Source of the DNA: Heloderma charlesbogerti | Lineage: Eukaryota > Chordata > Lepidosauria > Squamata > Helodermatidae | Direction: 5' to 3' | Length of the DNA: 64,000 nucleotides | Assembly (NCBI GenBank): GCA_026122225.1 | Contig: JANEZZ010001952.1 | Location: forward strand, 310,001-374,000 | Shown here: positions 1 through 9,692 of the stretch, one piece after another | Layout: each line of letters opens with the position of its first letter | Position numbering within the stretch: position 1 is the stretch's first letter | The notes under the pieces: generated by a model | Databases searched by the model: none | Told to the model about the DNA's origin: nothing | Seen by the model: only the letters and a program-made list of their open reading frames with translations | Position numbers and translations under genes: made by a program

Positions 1-495
1 GATTATGAAAGAGCCGAGGAGCCGCATGGCCTCGGAGATCGTTATCAAACACCAAGACCAAGACTTGAGTGCCAGGAGGGGTTCAAATTATGCATGCCAT
101 CACTGTGGTAATTAATTTATCAAATAGCATCTTATAAATCTGTGGATGGGGCACGTGTGGGCTGGTGGTTGGTGTTGAAACAGAAACGAAAGACATCAAA
201 AGACAGAAACTTCAAGCTCCTGAAATTGTTAATGGGATTCACAGAGGTTATTCAAATTATCCACAGGCTGCGAAAGCCAGAGCCTGTGTCTACAGCAGAA
301 ATGTATTCCCTGACTGCCTTCCCCTGCTTTTTGTTATGGAATAGCCTAGGAGCTGCATGGCCTCCGAGTTCATTATCACATGCCTGAGTGAGATCTGAGT
401 GCCATCCAGTTTCCCCTTCTGACCTAGGCATTACCTAGTACAAAGAAGTCTAGGTTTCAGACAGGCAATCCCAAAATCTTCATATGCCCTGGAGT
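1..495. other. unassigned DNA with an imperfect direct repeat
   Basis: No gene is recognised. Two stretches of about 60 bp resemble each other in direct orientation: about 13-78 and about 343-404. Both contain a GCATGGCCTC block, then a TTATCA block, then GAGTGCCA, with scattered mismatches. They could be two ends of a decayed repeat or an old tandem duplication. Confidence 0.4.
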
Positions 496-680
496 TAGGG
501 ATGTATGAAAGTCACTTACCTTTTCGACGGGTGACTTTGCGGTGGGGGGAAGGTGCTCCGTCCCTCTCCCCGAAATTCTCTCTGGCTGGCTCCACTCTGC
601 GGTGATTCCGCAGAGCTGCCGGCCGGGGCCACCCGCAGCCAGACATCCGGCCTCTGGGCAGCCTGCACAGGGACACAGCC
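496..680 (-). mobile_element. truncated foldback hAT, A-end fragment
   Basis: Starts TAGGGATGTATGAAAGTCAC then TTACC, the A-end terminus of the foldback family. It continues through the GGGGGGA/GGAATCCT-like GC-rich block and the CCGGACATCC-type stretch seen in other A ends. It then loses similarity near 680, before any palindrome array. No second end or target duplication is visible, so this is a truncated copy. The minus-strand donor-like AG|GTAAGTG is retained. Confidence 0.7.
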
Positions 681-1138
681 ATGAGCCAATTGCAGCCAAT
701 CCTCTGTCCTACCATGATTTTTCTCCCATAACCTCTTACTTCTGCAGCACTGTTCAGATGACTGATCCATGGATGCTAAAATCTGTTAGTTACTTGGATC
801 GGTCTCCAGAATGGATAACAAATCTGAGACACAACTGAAGTTTATATTAAAAAAAATGGGGGAAATAGCCATTACAGCCACAAATCACTTTAACATCTAG
901 CAGAGTCTAATGTAATTAAAGTTGCAATTCTATGCATGATCACCTGGGAGTAAGCCCCACTGAATACAATAGAACTGGATTCAGAGTAAACATGGACAGG
1001 ACTGAGTTGTACATCTGTGCAAATCTTGCATGCCATCTCAAGACTTTAACAGGGCAATTGAGCCTTTTGATTTGGAGTGTTTTGATGACGGAGCACAGTT
1101 ATCCTTCTCTTCCTGTTCTGGGGTAGGATGCATATTAT
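681..1138. other. unassigned; short palindromic MITE piece near 925-980
   Basis: No coding potential recognised. About 925-980 resembles one arm of a short palindromic repeat also seen near 2485-2560 and 51160-51245. Its motifs are TCTATGCATG..., GGGAGTAAGCCCCA and TGAA.C.A. Confidence 0.35.
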
Positions 1139-1305
1139 CTCACAGAGTCATAGAATCATAGGTTGGGAGGGGCCTACAAGACCATCGAGTCCAACCCCCT
1201 GCTCAAAGCAGGAAGCCTGATTCCCAGGCGGTCTCCCATCCAAGTACTAACCAGGGCTGACCCTGCTTAGCTTACAAGATCAGACGAGATCGGGTGCATT
1301 CACTG
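1139..1305 (-). mobile_element. chimeric SINE: 5S rRNA-like head, CR1-like tail
   Basis: Read on the minus strand, about 1305-1222 matches 5S rRNA. It has the GATCTCGTCTGATC region, AAGCTAAGCAGGGTCAGCCC, then GGTTAGTACTTGGATGGGAG and ACCGCCTGGGAA, which spans the internal Pol III control region. Directly downstream, about 1221-1139 reads as the 3' tail of a CR1 LINE (GTTGGACTCGATGGTCTTGT, then ...ATGATTCTATGA). A 5S head joined to a LINE tail is SINE3-like architecture, known in vertebrates. It is not a functional 5S gene: the 3' part is replaced and there are substitutions. Confidence 0.75.
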
Positions 1306-1485
1306 GCTTCTGTTTCCCTACTATTTATGCCAGGGCTGTTGTAAACCTCACCCCATGATACAGGCATGGCTGGGGACTAGGAGGGCTTTGTATCCTAAGG
1401 ATCCTAATCCTCCACTGATCCATCAGCACCACACCTCCAATCTGTCCCCTTTTTACTTCTCCATACAATCAGAGCTTTGACATCA
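1306..1485. other. unassigned
   Basis: No recognisable gene or repeat. Confidence 0.3.
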
Positions 1486-1581
1486 GTTCGGCAGAATTTC
1501 TCCCCGAACAACCTTTGGAGGACCGAATGCGTTGGCACTCGGCCCCCCGAAGTTTCGGGGAGAAATTCTCCCCTATCCTTA
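1486..1581 (-). mobile_element. solo B-end stem-loop of a foldback hAT
   Basis: A fragment of about 95 bp containing only the B-end inverted repeat. GAATTTCTCCCCGAA on the left pairs with TTCGGGGAGAAATTC on the right, around a GCGTTGG loop, and it finishes in a decayed terminus TATCCTTA (family: CATCCCTA). No donor-like site, palindrome array or target duplication is present. Confidence 0.6.
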
Positions 1582-1639
1582 CCCTCTACCATTTTACGTG
1601 CACGTTTCAATCATCTTAGCTATACATGCTAAACAAAAA

Positions 1640-1852
1640 TGGAATGTATGGAACAGCCCTGCAATGGCTCTTCAGATCTTGCAAAGGAGATGGAATGGTA
1701 AATGCTGCACAGTGATAGAGGCTGCCTCAGGAGATGATGGCTTTCTTTTCCAGGAGGCATCTGGCAGGGATGCTGAAGCTGCAAGAGCAGGAGATTGGAT
1801 TTAGATTACCTCCAAAATGTCTTGCAGCTATAGAATTCTATGGTTCTATGGA
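1640..1852 (+). mobile_element. CR1-like LINE 3' tail
   Basis: Degenerate copy of the CR1 3' region: GGCATCTGGCAGGGATGCTG, then GGAGATTGGATTTAGATTAC and CTCCAAAATG, ending in the CR1 terminal reiteration ATTCTATGGTTCTATGG. Only the non-coding tail is present. Confidence 0.6.
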
Positions 1853-1945
1853 TAATCACATTGGCTACAAGGACACTGAGCTCCTCCTGCCTTTTGCTCA
1901 GTTTTGGAGAGAGTAAGCAAAACAGAACATGAAATGTCATGTTAC

Positions 1946-2475
1946 TGTCAGGGTGGACACTGAGCCCATAGAATCCCAGAGTAGTTCTGATTCTGAGGAA
2001 GAGCAGTCGCTCCTGGGAGGGGAGCGCGCTCCTCTTTCCCAGGGCCAACAGCTGACAGAGATTCCTCCCACCAACATTCCTAGCTTAGATAGCAGTCCAG
2101 GGAGTAACAAAGAGCGGATAGCAAACTTGGTGGACGCATGATGCTGACGCAGAGTGCGGCGCCAGATGGAGGGCGCAGAAAGGAGGCTGAGTGCCCGGTT
2201 GGCGCGCAAACAACGGCTGCGCCCAGAGGATCCAAGGGAAAAGGGGAGGGATTCTCCCTAGTCCTTAAGTTCAGGGGTCTGCCAGTAATTCCCTTTCAAA
2301 CAGGGACCAACTGTTCCAACTTAGGGCATAGGTACTGTGCTGCTCAGATCTAGTTACAAACGGTATAGTTGTTAAGTTGTAAAAGAAGAATAAAGCTTTG
2401 AAAAGAATCCCCTTGTCTATGTTTGGACTTGGCTACTGGATTAGACTGAGAGAGGCCTCCAAGGAGCCCTTGACA
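1946..2475 (+). mobile_element. solo LTR, family L1 copy 1 (530 bp)
   Basis: Begins TGTCAGGGTGG and ends CCCTTGACA, so it has TG...CA ends with a short inverted repeat. It is flanked by near-identical 5-bp duplications (GTTAC at 1941-1945, GCTAC at 2476-2480). It contains AATAAAG near 2390, suited to LTR polyadenylation. It is the same length as, and closely similar to, the copy at 35891-36420. An acidic open frame (EPIESQSSSDSEEE...) runs from the LTR edge to about 2141. A 5-bp duplication fits Ty3/gypsy-type or similar LTR retrotransposons; no internal coding region accompanies it. Confidence 0.8.
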
Positions 2476-2484
2476 GCTACTAAG

Positions 2485-2560
2485 GACTCAGTCCTATGCG
2501 CACTTACTTGGGAGTAAGCCCCATTGAACTCAGCAGGATCTTCTTAGTATTGCACTGCAT
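2485..2560. repeat. short palindromic MITE arm
   Basis: AGTCCTATGCGCACTTACTT then GGGAGTAAGCCCCATTGAAC. This is the left arm of a common short foldback repeat; a fuller copy with both arms is near 51160-51245. The rest of 2476-2746 shows nothing recognisable. Confidence 0.45.
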
Positions 2561-4061
2561 GTCCTGACTGCTCGATGAACAGTTAATTTGTGGGCAGGTA
2601 GATCCTTGGTTGAATTAGGGATGCATAAGAAAGTCATTGCAGTTTGTTTTGTTTTTATCAGAGTTGCCCATTTCACACCTTTGGGACCCAACACAGATTC
2701 AGACACAATCTGCTTAGCTGCTGGATGTGCTGCTGCCATTTGGACCATTTACGCCTATGTTGTTGTTCAGTCGTTCAGTCGTGTCCGACTCTTTGTGACC
2801 CCATGGACCATTGCACGCCAGGCCTTCCTGTCCTGCACTCTCTCCCGGAGCGTGCTCAAGTTCATATTCATTGCATCGGTGATGCTATCTAGCCATCTCA
2901 TCCTCTGCCGTCCCCTTCTCCTTTTGCCTTCAGTCTTTCCCAGCATCAGGGTCTTTTCCAGAGAGTTTTCTCTTCGCATTAGGTGGCCAAAATATTGGAG
3001 CTTCAGCTTCAGTATCTGTCCTTCCAATGAGCAGTCAGGGTTGATTTCCTGTAGGACTGACTGATTGGACCTCCTTGCAGTCCAGGGCACTCGTAAGAGT
3101 CTTCTCCAGCACCACAGTTCGAAAGCATCAATTCTTCGGCACTCAGCCTTCCTTATAGTCCAGCTCTCACAGCCATACATTACTACTGGGAAAACCATAG
3201 CTTTGATTAGACGGACCTTTGTTGGCAAGGTGATGTCTCTGCTTCTTACTATGCTGTCTAGGTTTGCCATAGCTTTCCTCCCAAGGAGCAAGCGTCTTTT
3301 AATTTCATGGCTACAGTCACCATCCGCGGTGATCTTGGAGCCCAAGAAAGTAAAATCTGTCACTGCTTCCATTTCTTCCCCTTCTATATGCCAGGAAGTG
3401 ATAGGGCCAGATGACATGACCTTAGTTTTTTTAATGTTGAGTTTCAAACCAGCTTTTGCACTCTCCTCTTTCACCCTCAACAAGAGGCTCTTTAGATCCT
3501 CTTCGCTTTCTGCCATTAGGGTGGTATTGTCTGCATATCGGAGGTTGTTGATAATTCTCCCAGCAATCTTAATTCTGACCTGTGATTCATCCAACCCAGC
3601 TTTTCTCATGATGTACTCTGCATATAAGTTAAATAAGCAGGGTGACTATATGCAGCCTTGTCGTATTCCTTTCCCAATTTCGAACCACTCGGTTGTTCCA
3701 TGTCTGGTTCTTACTGTTGCTTCTTGACCCTCGTACAGGTTTCTCAGGAGACAGGTAAGGTGGTCTGGTACTCCCATCACTTTCAGAATTTGCCACAGTT
3801 TGTTGTGATCCACACAATCAAAGGCTTTAGCGTAGTCAATGAAGCAGAAATAGACGTTTTTCTGGAATTCTCTTGCTTTCTCCATGATGCAGCAAATGTT
3901 GGCGATTTGATCTCTAGTTCCTCTGCCTCTTCAAAACCCTGCTTGTACTTCCGGTAGTTCTCGGTTTACATACTGCTGAAGCCTAGCTTGTAGGATTTTG
4001 AGCATCACCTTGCTGGCATGTGAAATGAGCGCAATTGTACGGTATTTTGAACACTCTTTGG

Positions 4062-4966
4062 TAGGGATGGCGGAGAATTTCTCCCCGAAACTTCGGGGGG
4101 CCGAGCGCCAACGCGTTCGGCCCCCCAAACAAGTTTCGGTGAGAAATCCTCCGCCCCCCCGCCCCCCGCCCCCCGCCCCCCCCCGGGATGGGACTTACCT
4201 TCCCTGAATGTCCCTCCCGGAGGCGGGTCTGGCTGGCGGTTCGTCCGGTGTTCGAGCGGGGCGAGAGCGGCAGCCGGTCTTTCGACCGGCTGCCGCCCCC
4301 GCCATTGCAATCAAAGAAAAAAAAAAAAACACGTCCCCTGATAGGCTACGTGACGATTCACGTAGCCTATCATGGCTAGATTTGCCAAGTCAGCCGTGAT
4401 AGGCTACGTGAATCGTCACGTAGCCTATCCCGGGTGACTTAAAAAAAAAAAAAAAGTGTGTACGGATAATGGCGGCCCCCATAGGGAGCCGCCATTCCCA
4501 TTCCTTATTTGGTGGCTGTCGTCTACGTAAACGTTTACGTAGACGACAGCCACTAAATAAGGAACGCGAATGGTGGCTCCCTATGGGGGCCGCCATTATC
4601 CGTACACACTTTTTTTTTTTTTTTTTAAAGTCACCCGTGATAGGCTACGTGACGATTCACGTAGCCTATCACGGCTGACTTTGCAGATCTAGCCGTGATC
4701 GGCTACGTGAATCGTCACGTAGCCTATCAGGGGGCTTTTTTTTTTTTTTTTTACTTCCACGTTCACGGCCGGGTGAGGCGGGAAGCCTCCTCCCCGGCCT
4801 GAATTTCGGCCGGGCGAGGCGGGAAGCCTCCCCCCCGGCCTGAATTTCGGCCGGGCGAGGCGGGAAGCCTCCCCCCCGGCCTGAACTTCACGGGGGGACC
4901 AGCGAAGCGCTCCCCCCCACCGCGAACGGCATTCGACGACAGGTAAGCGACTTTCGTCCACCCCTA
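4062..4966 (+). mobile_element. foldback hAT (B left, A right) inside BovB
   Basis: Termini TAGGGATG and CACCCCTA; perfect 8-bp target duplication CTCTTTGG (4054-4061, 4967-4974). Left: B-end stem-loop (about 4070-4150, AGAATTTCTCC paired with GGTGAGAAAT), then an outward donor-like site on the minus strand (4198). Centre: a palindrome of about 390 bp (4339-4729) containing smaller palindromes, with centre near 4534 (ACGTAAACGTTTACGT). Right: GC-rich repeats (GGGAAGCCTCC three times, 4780-4880), then CAG|GTAAGC at 4943 and the A terminus. No transposase. hAT membership is inferred from the 8-bp duplication and TAGGG ends. Confidence 0.88.
4199..4305 (-). other. exon-like ATG open stretch ending at a donor-like site
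   Basis: Starting at the ATG at 4305 on the minus strand, 107 nt stay open (35 codons plus 2 nt) up to AG|GTAAGTCC. The predicted peptide starts MAGAAAGRKTGCRSRPARTP and ends GRDIQG. The same length, start and phase are found at 27228-27334 and 61740-61846, with a 6-nt longer version at 21529-21641. No downstream acceptor or second exon can be identified. It may be a captured first exon, a remnant of the autonomous parent's first exon, or chance openness of CpG-rich DNA. Confidence 0.4.
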
Positions 4967-7228
4967 CTCTTTGGCATTGCCCTTCTTTGGAATTGGAATG
5001 TAAACTGACCTTTTCCAGTCTTGCGGCCATTGTTGAGTGTTCCAAATTTGTTGGCATATTGAATGCAGCACTTTAACAGCATCATCTTTTAGGATTTTAA
5101 ATAGCTCAACTGGAAGACTGTCATCTCCGCTAGCTTTGTTGTTAGTAATGCTTCCTAAGGCCCACTTGACTTCACTCTCGAGGATGTCCAGCTCAAGTTC
5201 AGTGACCGCACTATCATGGCTATCAGGGACATTAAGATCTTTCCTGTATAGTTCTTCTGTGTATTCTTTCCACCTCTTCTTAATCTCATCTGCTTCTGTT
5301 AGGTCCCTGCCTTCTTTGTCCTTTATCATGCTCGTCTTTGCACAAAACGTTCCCTTGAGATCTCCAATTTTCTTGAAGAGATCTCTAGTCTTTCCCATTC
5401 TGTTGTTTTCCTCGATTTCTTTGCATTGTTCATTTAAGAAGGCCTTCTTGTCTCTCCTTGCTATTCTCTGGAACTCTGCATTCAGTTGGATATATCTTCC
5501 CCTTTCTCCCTTGCTTTTCGCTTCCCTTCTTTCCTCAGCTACTTGTAAAGCCTCATCAGACAGCTGCTTTGCTTTCTTGCATTTCTTTTTCTTTGGGATG
5601 GATTTCGTTGCTGCCTCCTGAACAACGTTATGGACCTCTGTCCATAGTTCCTCAGGCTCTCTGTCTGTCAGGTCTAATCCCTGAAATCTATTCCTCACCT
5701 CCACTGTATATTCATAAGGGATATGATTTAGGTCATACCTGAATGGTTTAGTGGTTTTCCCTACTTTCTTCAATTTAAGCTGAAATTTTGCAACAAGAAG
5801 CTTATGATCTGAGCCACAGTCAGCTCCAGGTCTTGTTTTGACTGACTGTATGGAGCTTCTCCATCTTTGGCTGCAAAGGACATAATCAATCTGATTTCGA
5901 TATTGACCATCTGGTGATGTCCATGTGTAGATTCGTCTCTTGTGCTGTTGGAAAAGAGTGTTTGCTATGATCAGCGTGTTCTCTTGGCAAAACTCTATTA
6001 GCTTTTGTCCTGCTTCATTTTGTACACCAAGGCCATGCCTGCCTGTTATCCCAGTGATTTCTTGACTTCCTACTTTAGCATTCCAATCCCCTATGATGAA
6101 AAGGACATCTTTTTTTGGTGTTAGTTCTAGTAGGTGTTGTAGGTCTTCATAGAACCGATCAACCTCAGCTTCTTCGGTATCAGTGGTTGGGGCATAGACT
6201 TGAATTACTGTGATGTTGAATGGTTTGCCTTGGATTCGTACTGAGATCATTCTATCATTTTTAAGATTGTATCCCAGTACTGCTTTTCCCACCCTTTTGT
6301 TGACCATGAGTGCTACTCCATTTCTTCTAAGGGATTCTTGCCCACAATAGTAGATATGATGGTCACCTGAATTAAATTCGCCCATGCCTGTCCATTGTAG
6401 TTCACTGATTCCCAAGATGTCGATGTTCAATCTTGCCATCTCATGTTTGACCACCTCCAGCTTACCTTGATTCATTGATCTGACATTCCAGGTTCCTAAA
6501 CAATATTGTTCTTTACAGCATCGGATTTTCTTTTCACCACCAGACACATCCACAGCTGAGTGTCCTTTCGGCTTTGGCCCAGCTGCTTCACTCTTTCTGG
6601 CACTACTTGGAAATACCCTCTGCTCTTCCCCAGTAGTATATTGGACACCTTCCGACCTGAGGGGCTCATCTTCTAGCGTCATCTCTTTTAGCCTTGTGAT
6701 ACGTTCCATGGGGTTTTCTTGGCAAGAATACTGGAGTGGGTTGCCATTTCCTTCTCCAGTGGACCACATTTTGTCAGAACTCTCTGCCATGACCTGTCTG
6801 TCTTGGGTGGCCCTGCACGGCATAGCTTATGGCTTCACTGAGTTACGCAAGCCCCTTCGCCACAACAAGGCAGTGATCCATGAAGGGGATTTACACATAT
6901 AATGTTGCCTAAATGACCCCTTTATGGCTACCATTTTTGCAACATTACATTTACAGAAAACCCTGAGCTAGGGATGTTAAAGAATTCCGCCATGGACTCC
7001 AGTGAGGCCGGATTCTTTAGAATCCTATCACAAAAAGAGCAGGGATGCAAATGGCATAGCGGGCACCATTTGTGTCCCTGCTCTTTGTCATGATAGGCTA
7101 CTTAAATATATATGCAGTCTATCATGCTAACACAGGGATGCAAATGGCGGCCGCTATGGCAGTCGCCATTTGCGGCCGCAGCCCGGCAGCGGATGAAGGT
7201 CCAGCTGTGGGTGGCCCTGGCCGGTGGC

Positions 7229-8259
7229 TAGGGATGTACAAAATTGGCCTTACCTGGCTCTGCCAGGTTCTGCTGGGGGGGGGAGGCACTCCATCCCTCC
7301 CCCTGGAATCCTGGCTGGCCGGCTGTGCTCCACGGGGATTCTGCGGAGCCGCTGGCTGGCTCTGCCAGCAGCCGGACATCCGGCCGCTGGCTAGTAGGGA
7401 TGTACGAAAATCACTTACCTTTCATGGATTATGTTGATGGTGGGGGGGAGGCGTTCCGTCCCTCCCCCCGGAATCCTGGATGGGGGGGAGGTGCTCTGTT
7501 CCTCCCTCCCGGAATCCTCCGCTGCCGACTGTGCTCCGTGGCAGCTCCGCGGAGCAGCCGGCCAGGCCCAGCCAGGCCAGAGCCGTCCAAAGCCGGATTT
7601 CCGGCCGCGGAGGGCTCTGGGAAAAAAAACACAAAAAACCGTGTACGCAAATGGCGGTGGCTACGGCCACCACCATTTGCGTTCCTTATTTTGACGTCTT
7701 AATCTACGTAAATATTTACATAGACTAAGATGGTGAAAATAAGGGGAACACAAATAGCGTAGCGGACGTTAATTGCGTTCCTCCTTATTTTGGCCATCTT
7801 AGTCTACATAAATATTTACATAGACTAAGATGGGCAAAAATAAGGAATGCAAATGGCGGCGGCCATAGCCGCCGGCACCGCCATTTGTGTATGCGCGTTT
7901 TTTTTTTTTTTTAAGTCAGACGTGATAGGCTACGTAAAGATTTATGTAGCCTATCATGTCGGGGTTTTTTTTAGTTTTTTTTAACCTAGCCATGATAGGC
8001 TACGTAAGTCTTTACATAGCCTATCACTTTTTTTTTTTAACTCTGGAAATGGCGGCGGCGGTGGCTGGTCGGAAGACTGGCCGCTGCCAGAGCCGGAGCC
8101 ACCGCCGCCCGGAAGATCCACCCCAGGTAAGTCTCGTCCCAGGGGGGATCCGCAGGGGGATGGGGGGGTGGCAGGCCATTCCACTACAGAGTTTGGGGGG
8201 CTGAATGCACTGGCGTTCGGCCTCACCGAGATCCGTCGCAGAATTCTCTGCCTTCCCTA
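7229..8259 (-). mobile_element. foldback hAT, inner element, with a duplicated A end
   Basis: Perfect 8-bp duplication CCGGTGGC (7221-7228, 8260-8267). Left terminus TAGGGATGTACAAAATTGGC; right terminus TTCCCTA after a B-end GAATTCTCTGCC. A second complete A terminus (TAGGGATGTACGAAAATCAC) lies inside at 7397 with no matching far end, so the A end is present twice in tandem. Palindromes: ATGGCGG.../...CCGCCAT types (7640-7680, 7850-7890) and TAGTCTACGTAAATATTTAC-type (7700-7830), then GATAGGCTACGT-type pairs (7922-8030). Confidence 0.88.
8049..8126 (+). other. exon-like ATG stretch, 26 codons, ends CCAG|GTAAGT
   Basis: ATG at 8049 opens exactly 26 codons (MAAAVAGRKTGRCQSRSHRR then PEDPPQ) before CCCCAG|GTAAGTCTCG at 8127, a phase-0 donor-like site pointing out of the B end. 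A shorter in-frame relative (MAAEDPPQ, 12354-12377) lies in the element at 11771-12507 with the same donor context and phase. Same caveats as the 107-nt versions; this is a second subtype. Confidence 0.35.
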
Positions 8260-8387
8260 CCGGTGGCTCTGCAGACTCACCATGGAGCAGACCCAGCCGG
8301 GGAGGATTCCGGGGGGAGGAATGGATCGCCTCATCCCCACCATGGATGGCCCCACCCAGAACAAGGTAAGGGATTCGTACATCCCTA

Positions 8388-8754
8388 CCCTGAGCTGCCA
8401 TTTTTTTTACAAAATGGCAGCATACTGAGGGGTTGGGCCACCGCCTGTGCTTGCAGACTGCACAGCAGCTCAGTGAATGGATCTGGTAAGTGCGTGGCAG
8501 CTTGGTGAACAGGGTCTGGAAGCTGAATGGGGGGGGGAGTCCACCAGACTCCACCCCCCTCTCAGATGGATTGTCCTAGACTTAATTCTACTTGGACCAA
8601 TGGCATCCCCGCTATGGATGCTTGAGGAATTGGATCTTTGTAAATTCTGATATGAATTGACCTGATCCACACATCCTGGACTAAAGTGGTGATGGGGACC
8701 TAGTTGTCCACCAGTATTCATACTTCCTGAATATTCCGATGCAGTTCTTGGCTC
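8388..8754. repeat. old inverted-repeat element remnant
   Basis: TGCCATTTTTTTTACAAAAT then GGCAGCATACTGAGG, followed by a GGGGGGGGGAGTCCACCAGAC block. It resembles 13750-13920 (same order: ACAAAATGG, cACTGAGG/CTAAGG, ...GAGTCTGCCAGACTTCACCC). Probably the interior of another hAT-like MITE family; ends were not resolved. Confidence 0.35.
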
Positions 8755-8990
8755 AAAAGCCAGTGTGGTGTAGTGCTTAGAGTTTTGGACTGGGACTTGG
8801 GAGATCTGGGTTCTAGTCCCATTCAGCCATGAAGCTCACTGGGTGACTTTGGGCCAGTCACTGGCTCTTAACCTAACCTACCTCACAGGGTTGCTGTGAG
8901 GATAAAATGGAGAGGAGGAGAACCATGTAAGCCTCCTTGGGTTTCTTGCAAGAGGAAAAAAAAAAGGTGGGATATAAATGTAATAAACAA
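8755..8990 (+). mobile_element. tRNA-derived SINE
   Basis: A-box-like GTGTGGTGTAGTGCTTAGAG and B-box-like GGGTTCTAGTCCC form the tRNA-related head. The body reads ATGAAGCTCACTGGGTGACT, CACAGGGTTGCTGTGAGGAT then AAAATGGAG. The tail reads AGGTGGGATATAAATGTAAT followed by (AAAC)n. This is a common squamate SINE type; copies recur at 30475, 61985 and elsewhere in this window. Confidence 0.8.
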
Positions 8991-9164
8991 ACAAACAAAC
9001 AGGTATCCAACTGAGTTTAAAGATGCACATTTTGAGAGAAAAGTACATTTAGTAATATATATTTAAATGTGACTTTTTCTGCAGATTCCATTTTTATTAT
9101 TACTACAGATTAATGCAGAAATGAGATGGAATGGACTTATGTGTGAACCCATACAAAAGTGGCA

Positions 9165-9596
9165 TGGACTAAGAAGATCTATATCCAGGGGCTCTCTGGT
9201 GCCCAGGGGCACTGCATTGGCTATCCGTCATCTAAAGGAACACAGATATATCTCCTCCTATATCTACTTGTTTGGATCCTAATGACATCTTTGAAGGCCT
9301 TTCTCTGTGTGCCCCCACCATATGGAATTAGGTGGGCAGCAACAAAAGAGAGGTCCTGCTCAGTTGTGGCACCCCATTTATGGAGTTCTTGCCCAAGAAT
9401 CTGGGCCTGGTGCCCGCATTGTTATCTTTTCGGCATGAGGCAAAGGACTTTCTTTTCTTCCAGGCAATTTTGATTTTAAGGTTGTTTTTTATATATTTGA
9501 TATATATTATTTATGTGGTTGCTTTTTTGTTCCGTGTTGTTGCTGTGTTTTTGCTGCTGTTGTTGTTGTTATTTAGGTATTTTGTTCTGTTCTTTT
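9165..9596 (+). mobile_element. L2-type LINE 3' end
   Basis: Frame-shifted remains of the L2 RT C-terminal tail: a stretch reading as 'GVALFMEFLP...LGLVPALLSFRHEAKDFLF', related to the LWNSLP...TLxxFRxxLKTxLF tail seen in L2-type elements. An AT-rich 3' UTR follows (GTTGTTGTTATTTAGG). No intact frame. Confidence 0.5.
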
Positions 9597-9599
9597 AGC

Positions 9600-9692
9600 T
9601 GAGAGCACAGGACAGGAAGGCCTGGCGTGCTATGGTCCATGGGGTCACGAAGAGTCGGACACGACTGAATGACTGAACAACAACAACAACAA
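9600..9692 (+). mobile_element. BovB 3'-terminal fragment (5'-truncated)
   Basis: GGACAGGAAGGCCTGGCGTG, then CATGGGGTCACGAAGAGTCG and GACACGACTGAATGACTGAA, then (CAA)n. These are the last roughly 90 bp of BovB in sense orientation on the plus strand. It abuts a foldback hAT end at 9693. Confidence 0.8.

Larger units (their letters stand above)
2767..6823 (-). pseudogene. BovB endonuclease-reverse transcriptase, disrupted
   Basis: The frame opens at 6823 and stays open for about 619 codons, covering the APE-type endonuclease (GTWNVRS, SELQW, GDWNAK, GSDHKLL) and the region before the reverse transcriptase. It is interrupted at 4966 by the hAT insertion. Downstream the RT continues in pieces with frame changes near 3930 and 3640. 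The catalytic box reads YADN instead of YADD, which would abolish polymerase metal binding. The C-terminal part ends at 2767. Once a single polypeptide of about 1047 residues for target-primed reverse transcription, it is now a pseudogene. Confidence 0.92.
2759..6888 (-). mobile_element. RTE/BovB LINE copy 1, full-length but split and decayed
   Basis: Same sequence as the intact BovB at 53442-56662 along its length, in the same (minus) orientation. Its 3' end at 2759 is the AAC/CTGAACGA-type tail and its 5' end is at 6888. The flanks ATTTACGCCTAT (2747-2758) and ATTTACACATAT (6889-6900) are an imperfect 12-bp target duplication, so it inserted as a complete element. It was later split by the foldback hAT at 4062-4966, which duplicated CTCTTTGG of the BovB sequence. 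Point damage and frameshifts make it non-autonomous. Confidence 0.93.
6969..8387 (+). mobile_element. foldback hAT, outer element of a hAT-in-hAT nest
   Basis: TAGGGATGTTAAAGAATTCC at left, a B-type end of the 'GAATTCCGCC...GGCCGGATTCTNTAGAATCC' subtype. Right end is ACAAG|GTAAGGGATTCGTA then CATCCCTA. Perfect 8-bp duplication CCCTGAGC (6961-6968, 8388-8395). Contains GCAAATGGC-type and GATAGGCTAC-type palindromes (about 7025-7190). It is interrupted at 7229-8259 by a second family member inserted into CCGGTGGC; removing the insert rejoins the GC-rich A-end block. Confidence 0.88.

Noticed and set aside
1222..1305. Functional 5S rRNA gene
   Set aside because: The 3' part is replaced by CR1 tail sequence and there are substitutions, so it is a SINE or pseudogene.
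1929..2141. Acidic 70-codon frame as a host gene
   Set aside because: It recurs in three LTR copies starting at the LTR edge; it belongs to the LTR element.
3065..5742. Plus-strand frames of about 190-220 codons opposite BovB copy 1 (and 53806-55516 opposite copy 2)
   Set aside because: Antisense shadows of the BovB RT/endonuclease frame; the same shadows occur in both copies.
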